Shown here one piece after another: positions 1 to 6,753 of a stretch of 7,102 nucleotides of DNA. The notes under the pieces were generated by a model. That model was not told the DNA's origin, did no database searches, and saw only the letters and a program-made list of their open reading frames with translations. The position numbers and the translations under genes are program-made. Each line of letters starts with the position of its first letter. The first letter of the stretch is position 1. The stretch lies in NCBI GenBank assembly GCA_028701945.1, contig JAQVPT010000190.1, positions 1-7,102 of the forward strand, read 5' to 3'. This DNA is from Bacteroidales bacterium. GTDB lineage: Bacteria; Bacteroidota; Bacteroidia; Bacteroidales; ML635J-15.

Positions 1-222
1 ACAAATTGTTGCATAACCACTAAAAGTTCCAATCTCCAAAATATTTTTTGCTCCTGTAATATGCACAAGAAAATTCAACAAACTAGCTTGATACCAATTT
101 GAAAGCATACGTGGGTGCAACTGCGTTAAATTTGTTTCGCGAACAAGATTTTGAAGAAGTTCATCTTCAGTTCCAGCAAAACTATTAATAAAATCATCAC
201 GTATCTCACCTATCCTATCCAT
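1..222 (-). CDS. SAM-dependent O-methyltransferase, N-terminal part (cut by window edge)
   Basis: This is the first 74 residues of a class I S-adenosylmethionine-dependent methyltransferase of the catechol/caffeoyl-CoA O-methyltransferase-like family (Methyltransf_3 type). Seen: an ATG start at 222, a helical N-terminal segment, the segment LHPRMLSNWYQ (residues 35-45), and then the SAM-binding motif I, ILEIGTFSGY, at residues 61-70. The reading frame is open to base 1, so the rest of the Rossmann domain and the metal-binding acidic residues lie outside the window. Family members methylate hydroxyl groups on small aromatic or other acceptors using SAM and a divalent metal; the acceptor here cannot be told. 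The gene starts 4 bp after the M16 peptidase stop, so it is almost certainly cotranscribed and probably translationally coupled with it. From memory, an M16 peptidase followed by this methyltransferase is a recurring order in Bacteroidota. The family call is firm, the substrate unknown. Confidence 0.88.
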   Translation of the reverse strand, partial: MDRIGEIRDDFINSFAGTEDELLQNLVRETNLTQLHPRMLSNWYQASLLNFLVHITGAKNILEIGTFSGYATIC

Positions 223-226
223 TACA

Positions 227-1444
227 TTAAAAATATAGTAAACTCGAAAATTTATCTCTATCAAAAAGTTCGTTAGCTACATCCTGAATTTGTTCACTTG
301 TAACAGTTTCTACTTCCTTTATAGTTTGTTTAACTGTCTCCACTTGATTATATATCATAAATGATTTTCCAAGAGACAAAAGAACATTCGAATGTATTTC
401 GCTACCAATTGCAATTTGTCCTATTAATTGTTTTTTAGCCTTATTCAACTGTACAGGACCTAACTTTTTATCTTTCAACAAATTCAACTCCTTAAAAATA
501 AGTTCAATTGCAAAATCAATATTCTCTTTATCGGATCCGAAATAAATATTAAAATTACCCGTATCTTCGTAAGGTGCATAGTTCGCTTCGATATTATAAG
601 ATATTCCTCTTCTTTCGCGAAGTGCCATATTCAAACGTGAGTTCATTCCTGGGCCAGCAAGTAAGTTAGATATCAAAAACAATGGCAATCTTTTAGGATC
701 ATTAAAAGTATAAGCATAAGTTCCCAAAATACAATGTGCCTGATGAGTATTAAACTCAAGCACCTTATTTTCAACAATCTTATTATTAAATACTTGTCGT
801 TGGAATCCTCTAATATTTGCAGGATTATTTCCAAAATATTTATTACAATATTTTAGTAGTTTTTCAAATTTAATGTTTCCAATTGAGCAAAAGACCATCT
901 GGTCTGTGTTGTACCGTTCATTGATAAAACCTTTGATATCAGATACGTTTAAGCCTTTTAGGCTGTTCTTTGTGCCAAGTATATTACGACCAAGAGGATG
1001 GTTTGGATAAATCAAATCTTCAAAATCGTCAAAGATCATATCGGAGGGACTATCTTTATAAGAGTTAATCTCATCTATAATAACCTCTTTTTCCTTTTCA
1101 ATTTCTTTTTCTGGAAAAGTTGAATTAAACACCACATCATTAATTAGTTCTATTGCCCGCTCATAAAATTCATGCAAGAAACTTGCAGTTATGCATGTCT
1201 CTTCTTTGGTTGTATAAGCATCAATCTCACCTCCCACGTCCTCCATTCGACTAAGCACATGAAACGCTCTACGATGTTTAGTCCCTTTAAACATCATGTG
1301 CTCAGTTAGATGTGCCATTCCGTGTTGCGATTCTGCTTCATCACGAGTACCTGTGTTTATAATCAAACCACAATGACCTACATCCGAATCTACAGATTTA
1401 TGAACTATCCTAATTCCATTATCTAATACCGCCGTTCTGTACAC
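227..1444 (-). CDS. M16 family zinc metallopeptidase (pitrilysin/processing-peptidase type)
   Basis: A 405-residue protein of the insulinase/pitrilysin (M16) family, the single-chain bacterial size related to the mitochondrial processing peptidase beta subunit. The inverted zinc motif HxxEH is intact as HLTEH (H45, E48, H49), and the distal zinc ligand is probably E125 in VIIDEI, 76 residues after H49 as expected. The second M16 domain shows the Gly/Ser loop GPGMNSRLN (264-272) and ALRERRGISY (274-283), with the Arg and Tyr that contact substrate in this family. All key residues are present, so it should be an active peptidase acting on unfolded or short peptides. No signal peptide is visible, so cytoplasmic action is inferred. 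The start codon is GTG (1444-1442); the protein begins at the usual position just before the first beta strand (LDNGIRIVHK), and the next Met (M43) is too late. No Shine-Dalgarno is seen. It is the first gene of a unit with the downstream O-methyltransferase. Confidence 0.94.
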   Translation of the reverse strand: MYRTAVLDNGIRIVHKSVDSDVGHCGLIINTGTRDEAESQHGMAHLTEHMMFKGTKHRRAFHVLSRMEDVGGEIDAYTTKEETCITASFLHEFYERAIELINDVVFNSTFPEKEIEKEKEVIIDEINSYKDSPSDMIFDDFEDLIYPNHPLGRNILGTKNSLKGLNVSDIKGFINERYNTDQMVFCSIGNIKFEKLLKYCNKYFGNNPANIRGFQRQVFNNKIVENKVLEFNTHQAHCILGTYAYTFNDPKRLPLFLISNLLAGPGMNSRLNMALRERRGISYNIEANYAPYEDTGNFNIYFGSDKENIDFAIELIFKELNLLKDKKLGPVQLNKAKKQLIGQIAIGSEIHSNVLLSLGKSFMIYNQVETVKQTIKEVETVTSEQIQDVANELFDRDKFSSLLYF

Positions 1445-1455
1445 AGTTTTTTTTA

Positions 1456-1463
1456 CAAAAATA
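1456..1463 (-). promoter_or_regulatory. Putative -7 box of the M16 peptidase gene
   Basis: Read on the minus strand, this is TATTTTTG, an exact match to the Bacteroidota -7 consensus TAnnTTTG. A TTG that could serve as the -33 element lies about 22 bp upstream, slightly farther than usual. The box ends 11 bp before the GTG start, which would leave a leader of only a few bases. AT-rich DNA produces this pattern by chance, so the call is tentative. Confidence 0.33.
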
Positions 1464-1590
1464 ATTCTTTATTAGAATATACCAGCAATTTAAATCAATT
1501 GTTCAATATTATATTACATATCGTTAATTTTTAGATAGTTACATATAAGTTAATCGGCTGAAAAGATTAATTAATTTGACATGGTGTGTT

Positions 1591-1880
1591 AAAAAAAAAC
1601 AACCACAAGGCGTTGCATTTATTGTAGTCGAAATGAACGAAAGGAAAAATGAAAACGCAAGTAACGCAAGGGAAAAAAATAGCCACAAGGCGTTGCACTG
1701 ATTGTAGTCGAAATGAACAAAAGGAAAAATGAAAACGCAGAGAACCGCAAAGAAAAAGGAAACCGCAAGGAACGCAAGGGAAAAAAATAACCACAAGGCG
1801 TTGCATTTATTGTAGTCGAAATGAACGAAAGGAAAAATGAAAACGCTGAGAACCGCAAAGGAAAGATCGCAAGGAAAGAG
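1591..1880. repeat. Array of three 58-bp direct repeats with CGCAAGG-rich linkers
   Basis: Core copies lie at 1601-1658, 1681-1738 and 1789-1846. Each begins CCACAAGGCGTTGCA shortly after its start and contains GTAGTCGAAATGAAC. Copies 1 and 3 are identical over all 58 bp; copy 2 differs at four positions. Each core is preceded by a run of 7-9 A. The linkers are 22 bp (1659-1680) and 50 bp (1739-1788). Both end in the same ACGCAAGGGAAAAAAAT stretch, and they are built from smaller units such as AACGCAAGG and AACCGCAAAG at about 9-10 bp steps; similar units trail after copy 3 to about 1880. The array lies between two divergent genes and outside both predicted transcripts. Minus-strand reading frames across it are low-complexity, Phe/Ser-rich and change frame between copies, so it is not judged coding. 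Function is unknown; a dispersed intergenic repeat family is the likeliest explanation. Confidence 0.93.
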
Positions 1881-1897
1881 GAAGATAGCTCGGCGTT

Positions 1898-1915
1898 AAA
1901 ACTCTCTGAGGTTTT
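1898..1915. repeat. Small imperfect hairpin at the end of the repeat region
   Basis: AAAACTC (1898-1904) can pair with GAG and TTTT (1908-1910 and 1912-1915) around a TCT loop, with one bulged G at 1911. It sits just beyond the last CGC-type linker and before the promoter region of the downstream operon. It could be a terminal part of the repeat element; as a terminator it would be weak, and no gene is seen reading into it. Confidence 0.35.
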
Positions 1916-1992
1916 GCAAAAAAGCATAATCCCCTATCCTATTAACAATCTTGTATAAAGAAAACATTAAGAATTTATTAAGATATAACAAT

Positions 1993-2008
1993 AAAACATA
2001 CATGTTTT
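1993..2008. promoter_or_regulatory. 16-bp interrupted palindrome upstream of the receptor operon, candidate operator
   Basis: AAAACAT and ATGTTTT form a perfect 7-bp inverted repeat separated by AC. It ends 18 bp before the putative -7 box at 2027-2034 and so overlaps where the -33 element should lie, a usual place for a regulator dimer to bind. No regulator gene is in the window. A palindrome of this size can arise by chance in AT-rich DNA. Confidence 0.3.
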
Positions 2009-2026
2009 TTCGTTACTTATGTACTT

Positions 2027-2034
2027 TAATTTTG
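2027..2034 (+). promoter_or_regulatory. Putative -7 box of the receptor/GLPGLI operon
   Basis: TAATTTTG matches the Bacteroidota -7 consensus TAnnTTTG exactly. It lies 17 bp before the ATG at 2052, so transcription would begin around 2040-2042 with a leader of about 10 bases. A T-rich stretch near 2003-2010 is the only -33 candidate and is a poor match to TTTG. The box lies between the in-frame ATG at 2019 and the one at 2052, which favours 2052 as the true start. Confidence 0.5.
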
Positions 2035-2051
2035 TTAAAAAAATCATCTAC

Positions 2052-4868
2052 ATGAATAAATTCAAAAAACCACTCGCTATACTTTTTTTTGTACTTTCTT
2101 CCTATATGGTTTTTTCGCAAACGCCATCAAACATTAACGTAAAAGGGCGAATAATAGACAGTTTGGGAGAGACTGTACCTGCTGCTACGGTTATGTTACT
2201 AACGAGCACGGACTCTACTCTAATTAATTATACTACGAGCGATTCAGATGGTAGATTTGTTTTCCGCTCTACAAAAAACCGAGGTTATTTATTAAAAATA
2301 TCACATGTTGGATATATGCCTATCCAAAAACAGATTCCCATTATTAGTAAAGACGACTATGATTTTGGTAATATTATAGTCGAACCAATAGCCGAAATAT
2401 TAATGGAGGTTGTAATAAAGTCAGCTCAAGCTCCATTATTTATACACGGGGACACAGTTGAGTATGATGCTAGACTTTTTAAAGTCCCGCCAGGTTCGTC
2501 AGTTGAAGATCTTCTTAAACGTCTGCCAGGTATCGAAGTTGATGAATCGGGAGGTATTACTACAATGGGTAAAAATATTGGTCGCGTTTATGTGGACGGC
2601 AAAACTTTTTTTGGTGATGACCCCAAAAGTGTTACAAAAAATCTGGATGCAGAGGCAATTTCAAAAGTGCAAGTTTATAACGACCAATCAGAACAAGAAA
2701 GACTAACTGGAATTAAAGATGGGTCTGATAATAAAGCCATGAATCTTGAACTAAAAGAAGAATATAAAAAAGGATATTTTGGCAAAGCTTCTGCCGCTGC
2801 AGGGACAGAGGAACGCTGGGCAGGTCGAGGAAGTTTTAATCGTTTTAATGAAACATCGCAATTGTCTTTTCTTGCTTATGGAAACAATCTAAATTCAACT
2901 GGAGTTAACTGGGAAGACTATCAAGAGTTTAAAGGTAGCTCAGCCTATTCTGATTATGATAATGGCGATTTTGGATTTAATGCTAGGAGATCAGGGCATT
3001 ATTCTACATCGTTTGGGAGCAATTATTCGGGAAAAGGATTCTCCGAAAACTATGGAGGCGGAGCTAATTACAACTATTTTAAAGATAAAATTAAATTCAA
3101 TTTATCATATATGTTTAGCCGGTCGGACCTTTTCTACGACCAATTTACAAAACGACAAACATTTTTAACCGACACTTCATTTTTTAGATATGATACTACT
3201 AAGAATGACCGACTGAATAATTCGCATAGCATCTCGTCAAGATTTGAAATAGAATTTGATTCAAGCAATACATTAATATTTAGAGTAAATTCACGATTGT
3301 CGGGTAGTGCTTTGGAAAATATTCAAGAACAATTATTTCGATCAGATGCTCCTTCACCTTCTGATATTAATTTAAACTCTTTTCAAGAAAGTTCTGATGT
3401 TGATGCCTATTCGGTAAATATTCTTAGTCTTTATAATCATAAATTTAAGAAAAAAGGACGGAGCTTTTCAGTTAGTGGAGCTGCGGATATTAGCAATAAT
3501 AATTCAGCACGTTTAACAGACAATATTAATGAGTATTTTTTGGCACTTACTCCAACAGAACAACTTACATATCTATATGATAATACAAGTACTGTAAAAT
3601 CATACAAGTCAAGTTTAATGTATGTGGAGCCTTTAAGTAAAAGATTCTCTTTAATGGGATTTTATAATATATCATCAAATGAAACGGAATCTGGAAAAAT
3701 AGTAAAAGACGGTTTATTAAATAATACATTAGTCAACTCAATGACGAATTTTTACATTCATAATGTTTTATACAATCGTCTTGGATCAAGTTTTACTTAT
3801 GCTTGGGAAGGATTAAATATAAATCTTGGTGGTGCTTATCAAATAATTGATATGAAAGGACGATATGCTCTGCTACAAGAATCAGATGCATATAGTAATC
3901 TTGTGCCAAAATCTTACAATAATTTCGTACCATATTTTAGTTCAGACTGGCAGTTACCAAATAATATGAGGTTGAGCCTAAACTACTCTTATGAAATAGA
4001 TGAACCGACAATGAGTCAGTTACAGCCAATTACAGACAATAGTAATCCTTTATATAAGGTTGAAGGGAATTTAGCTCTCACACCTGAAATCTACCACAGT
4101 ATAAGTGGAGGTGTCCATTATTGGAATCAGTCTTCATTTTCAAGTCTTTCGGTACATGCTGGTACCAATATAAAGGAAACTTCAATTGTTTATAATCAAA
4201 ATACCGTTTTTAATGAAGGCGTGGGATATGTTACGACTTCTAAACCAGAGAATGTCGAAGGAGGTCAAAATTCTTATGCTTATTTTTGGGGAAGCCTGCC
4301 AATTGTAAAAACCTTTTTAACTTTTAATATTTCGGGGAATATCAGTTTTTCTAATAGTCCAGTTTTTATAAATGGAATCGAAAATATTACTAATTCAGAT
4401 TATTATAGAGGACGTTTGGGACTTAATCTTACATTAGGATCTAAACTTAGTTTTAATCTTGGAGGCAGTGCATCGCAAAACACTGTTGACTACTCTATTC
4501 AGACTACCCAAAATCAAAAAATAATTAGTTATAGTACGTCTGGTAGTTTTAAATGGCAAATATTTAAAAAGACATTTATTGAAGGAAACTTGGATTGGGA
4601 CAATTATGAAAGCAACAAACTCGACTATAGTGAAGATCTTTTGATTACAAATTTATCAGTCCGTCAAGTGCTAGGAGAGAAAAATAGATTTGAGATGCGT
4701 TTAGCTGGTTTTGACTTATTAAATCAAAAACAATATCTGTATCAAGTTGCATCTGAAAATTACACACAATATACAATTGCTCCAACATTGGCAAGGTATT
4801 TCATGATTAGTGTAGCATATAATCTTAAAGGATTTGAAACAAAAATGGAGAAAAATAGATATTATTAA
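2052..4868 (+). CDS. TonB-dependent-receptor-like outer-membrane beta-barrel protein with carboxypeptidase-regulatory-like domain
   Basis: A 938-residue exported protein. The ATG at 2052 gives a clean signal peptide: MNKFKK, a hydrophobic core to about residue 20, and probable cleavage near VFS/Q (22/23). An ATG 33 bp upstream (2019) would put an unusual extension before it. Residues about 28-111 form a carboxypeptidase-regulatory-like (CarboxypepD_reg/Ig-type) domain (VKGRIIDSLGETVPAATV, then SDGRFVF and ISHVGY). Residues about 118-235 resemble a receptor plug, with GDTVEYDA, VEDLLKRLPGIEV and GRVYVDGKTFFGDDP. From about 240 to the end are many alternating, aromatic-rich strands typical of the 'outer membrane protein beta-barrel family' (PF14905-like), the last being near RYFMISVAYNL. 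It should sit in the outer membrane; whether it is energised by TonB is not shown, as no clear TonB box is seen. Ligand unknown. The GLPGLI gene follows after 22 bp. Confidence 0.9.
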   Translation: MNKFKKPLAILFFVLSSYMVFSQTPSNINVKGRIIDSLGETVPAATVMLLTSTDSTLINYTTSDSDGRFVFRSTKNRGYLLKISHVGYMPIQKQIPIISKDDYDFGNIIVEPIAEILMEVVIKSAQAPLFIHGDTVEYDARLFKVPPGSSVEDLLKRLPGIEVDESGGITTMGKNIGRVYVDGKTFFGDDPKSVTKNLDAEAISKVQVYNDQSEQERLTGIKDGSDNKAMNLELKEEYKKGYFGKASAAAGTEERWAGRGSFNRFNETSQLSFLAYGNNLNSTGVNWEDYQEFKGSSAYSDYDNGDFGFNARRSGHYSTSFGSNYSGKGFSENYGGGANYNYFKDKIKFNLSYMFSRSDLFYDQFTKRQTFLTDTSFFRYDTTKNDRLNNSHSISSRFEIEFDSSNTLIFRVNSRLSGSALENIQEQLFRSDAPSPSDINLNSFQESSDVDAYSVNILSLYNHKFKKKGRSFSVSGAADISNNNSARLTDNINEYFLALTPTEQLTYLYDNTSTVKSYKSSLMYVEPLSKRFSLMGFYNISSNETESGKIVKDGLLNNTLVNSMTNFYIHNVLYNRLGSSFTYAWEGLNINLGGAYQIIDMKGRYALLQESDAYSNLVPKSYNNFVPYFSSDWQLPNNMRLSLNYSYEIDEPTMSQLQPITDNSNPLYKVEGNLALTPEIYHSISGGVHYWNQSSFSSLSVHAGTNIKETSIVYNQNTVFNEGVGYVTTSKPENVEGGQNSYAYFWGSLPIVKTFLTFNISGNISFSNSPVFINGIENITNSDYYRGRLGLNLTLGSKLSFNLGGSASQNTVDYSIQTTQNQKIISYSTSGSFKWQIFKKTFIEGNLDWDNYESNKLDYSEDLLITNLSVRQVLGEKNRFEMRLAGFDLLNQKQYLYQVASENYTQYTIAPTLARYFMISVAYNLKGFETKMEKNRYY

Positions 4869-4890
4869 AACATAATTTAAAATTACATAG

Positions 4891-5640
4891 ATGAAATTTA
4901 CAATAATTAGCCTAATATTTTCTTTGTTCGTTGCAGGAATAATATGTGCACAGCCCGAAAATGGCAATATTAATTACATAATTAAACATAAATGGACAAA
5001 AAAAATGGCTGCGATTGACTATATCAGCCAGAGCAAGCGTGAACATTACGATTATGTTTGGGGAAATCTACCAGAATACGAGGAGAAGGCGGTACTAATG
5101 TATGATTCTAACTCTTACAGATTTGAAGATGCAGAAGATCAATCGGAATATGTTGGAGAATCGTGGCGGTCTTCGGAATACTTTATATACAGAAATTTTG
5201 AACAAAACAAAACCTACGATGTAATTCGAATGTTCAATAAGCTCTATGTAATTGAAGACAGTATTAAATATCCGCAATGGCGAGTTCTTAACGATTTAAA
5301 AGAAATTGCTGGGCATATTTGCATGAATGCACAATACACTGATACTTTAAAAAATAATAATATAGTTGCATGGTTTGCTTTAGATTGGCCTTTAAATTTT
5401 GGACCTGAACATTATGGAGGTTTACCTGGCGTGATATTGGAAATAAACATAAATAATGGCGCTAAGGTTATAAGAGCAGATACCATAATTGCTGTAGAGG
5501 CTGATCGCATAATTGAAAAACCCGAACATAAAAAACGTGTTAAAAATATTACAGGTGCTGAATATAATCAGTTAATTAAAGATTATATCTATGAATGCAG
5601 AAAAGAAGAACGCCCATACTTTTGGGGTTTGAGGTATTGA
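4891..5640 (+). CDS. GLPGLI family exported protein
   Basis: A 249-residue protein of the Bacteroidota-specific GLPGLI family (TIGR01200/Porph_ging type), whose function is not established. The signature appears as GLPGVI at residues 177-182, within the typical context WFALDWPLNFGPEHYGG just before it. A second conserved segment is IAGHICMNAQ (139-148), matching the family's 'I-x-G-[YH]-x-C-x-x-A' region. The N-terminus is a signal peptide, MKFT then a hydrophobic stretch to IICA, with likely cleavage before Q21. C19 is preceded by Ile, so it does not make a proper lipobox and a lipoprotein is unlikely. The mature protein should be periplasmic or surface-exposed. It starts 22 bp after the receptor-like barrel gene, with no promoter or terminator visible between them, so the two are probably one operon and may act on the same ligand or in the same envelope process (inference). 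No Shine-Dalgarno is seen. Confidence 0.92.
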   Translation: MKFTIISLIFSLFVAGIICAQPENGNINYIIKHKWTKKMAAIDYISQSKREHYDYVWGNLPEYEEKAVLMYDSNSYRFEDAEDQSEYVGESWRSSEYFIYRNFEQNKTYDVIRMFNKLYVIEDSIKYPQWRVLNDLKEIAGHICMNAQYTDTLKNNNIVAWFALDWPLNFGPEHYGGLPGVILEININNGAKVIRADTIIAVEADRIIEKPEHKKRVKNITGAEYNQLIKDYIYECRKEERPYFWGLRY

Positions 5641-5646
5641 TGTCTT

Positions 5647-5743
5647 AAACGGGAATCGGTGTCTTCATTACTATAAACCCGATAACCGAGTAGCTCTGCT
5701 AAGAGCTCACGACTGAAAGGAGTAAACCGACCACCCGTTTTTT
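5647..5743 (+). terminator. Long branched inverted-repeat element between convergent genes, possible bidirectional terminator
   Basis: The outer arms AAACGGG (5647-5653) and CCCGTTT (5734-5740) pair perfectly over 7 bp. Inside them TCGGT (5656-5660) pairs with ACCGA (5726-5730), then TTACT (5668-5672) with AGTAA (5721-5725). Within this is a separate perfect hairpin, AGCTCT-GCTA-AGAGCT (5692-5707). On the plus strand the outer arm runs into six T (5738-5743), three of them paired, right at the end of the facing oxidoreductase gene. A terminator for the two converging transcripts is the simplest reading, but at 94 bp with several stems it is larger than a usual intrinsic terminator. A small transposable element with inverted ends, or a structured RNA, is also possible. 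Confidence 0.5.
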
Positions 5744-6752
5744 ACACTACCCAAGTTGAACCACTATTAAATAAATCGTCCATACATTTGATTTTACTTT
5801 TTTTCTTCACTTCGTTAATTTGTTCAACAAGAAGATTATCGTAAGTATCGTCATCAACAGCTCTAATAATGCCAAATACAACTGGAAATTCTGGCAATTG
5901 CATTTTAACTAAGGAATTATGGATAGTTGTATCTTCTTCGTGCATGTCGTGCACTAATATATCATCTTCAGTAATTCCATTTTTGCCAATTTCGGCGACT
6001 TTAAGTTTAAATCCATCAAGGATAATACCCTTATTACGTTCCTTACCAAATATCATGGGTTTACCGTGTTCAACCCACAATTGATTATCTTCACGAGTTT
6101 CTTTGTCGGTAATTGCAGAATGTGCTCCATTATTAAAAATAACGCAATTTTGTAGAATTTCTATTATTGAAGTGCCTCTAAAACCATCGGCTTGTTTAAA
6201 TATCTCGACAGATTCTTTTACATTAACATCAATGGTACGAGCAAAAAACCTACCTCCTGCCCCAATTGTCAATTGCCCTGGATTAAAAGGAATTTCGATT
6301 GTTCCAAATGGCGATGTAATGGATTTTTGTCCTTTAGTAGAAGTCGGTGAATACTGTCCTTTTGTCAAACCGTATATTTGATTATTAAACAACAAAACAT
6401 TCAAATCGACATTACGTCTAATCTCATGAATAAAATGATTACCACCAATTGCAAGTGCGTCACCATCGCCAGTAATTTGCCAAACACTTAATTTAGGATT
6501 TGCAACTTTAGCACCCGAGGCCAATAAAGCAGCACGTCCATGTATTCCATGAAAACCATAAGTATTCATGTAGTACGGAAATCGCGAGCTACAACCGATA
6601 CCAGAAATAACTGCATAATCCTCTTTATTATGACCTAATTCTGCCATTGCTCTTTGCACTGATGCTAAAACCATAAAATCACCGCAACCCGGACACCATC
6701 TAACTTCTTGCGGGCTTTTAAAATCTTTAGGTGTATATTTATTTGTTTCCAT
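5742..6752 (-). CDS. korB: 2-oxoacid:ferredoxin oxidoreductase, beta (thiamine diphosphate) subunit
   Basis: A 336-residue beta subunit of the 2-oxoacid:ferredoxin oxidoreductase superfamily, two-subunit 2-oxoglutarate (KorAB) type. It carries thiamine diphosphate and, with the alpha subunit, oxidatively decarboxylates a 2-oxoacid to its acyl-CoA, passing electrons to ferredoxin in the cytoplasm. Seen: the diphosphate-binding motif GDGDA at 95-99 through NN at 123-124, and four cysteines placed as the [4Fe-4S] ligands of this subunit: C20 and C23 in WCPGCGD, C54 in GIGCSSR, and C203 in QNCVIFNNG. The length and the start METNKYTPKDFKSP are normal for the family, and the C-terminal domain is complete (ends at WVV). 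The alpha-subunit gene ends one base before its ATG. 2-Oxoglutarate is the likely substrate because this two-gene form in Bacteroidota is usually KorAB, but a related 2-oxoacid cannot be ruled out from sequence. Confidence 0.93.
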   Translation of the reverse strand: METNKYTPKDFKSPQEVRWCPGCGDFMVLASVQRAMAELGHNKEDYAVISGIGCSSRFPYYMNTYGFHGIHGRAALLASGAKVANPKLSVWQITGDGDALAIGGNHFIHEIRRNVDLNVLLFNNQIYGLTKGQYSPTSTKGQKSITSPFGTIEIPFNPGQLTIGAGGRFFARTIDVNVKESVEIFKQADGFRGTSIIEILQNCVIFNNGAHSAITDKETREDNQLWVEHGKPMIFGKERNKGIILDGFKLKVAEIGKNGITEDDILVHDMHEEDTTIHNSLVKMQLPEFPVVFGIIRAVDDDTYDNLLVEQINEVKKKSKIKCMDDLFNSGSTWVV

Positions 6753-6753
6753 A

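Noticed and set aside
1601..1846. CRISPR array
   Set aside because: Repeats are 58 bp, only three copies, the linkers share sequence with each other and differ greatly in length, and no cas gene is present.
1539..1927. Three overlapping minus-strand reading frames of 79-102 codons in the intergenic region
   Set aside because: They read across the repeat array, are low-complexity and Phe/Ser-rich, repeat the same peptide in shifting frames because repeat spacing (80 and 108 bp) differs modulo 3, and match no family I recognise.
2458..3168. Plus-strand frames of 70-82 codons inside the barrel gene
   Set aside because: They lie wholly within a well-supported longer gene in another frame and show no family features.
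4891..4950. Lipoprotein signal in the GLPGLI protein (Cys at residue 19)
   Set aside because: The residue before Cys is Ile, not Gly/Ala/Ser, so a lipobox is not formed; cleavage after Ala20 by signal peptidase I fits better.
5600..5743. Diversity-generating retroelement target end with a downstream cruciform
   Set aside because: No reverse transcriptase, no template repeat, and the GLPGLI C-terminus does not resemble a variable C-type-lectin end.
5869..6381. Plus-strand frames of 71 and 92 codons opposite the beta-subunit gene
   Set aside because: Antisense shadows of a strongly conserved enzyme gene.
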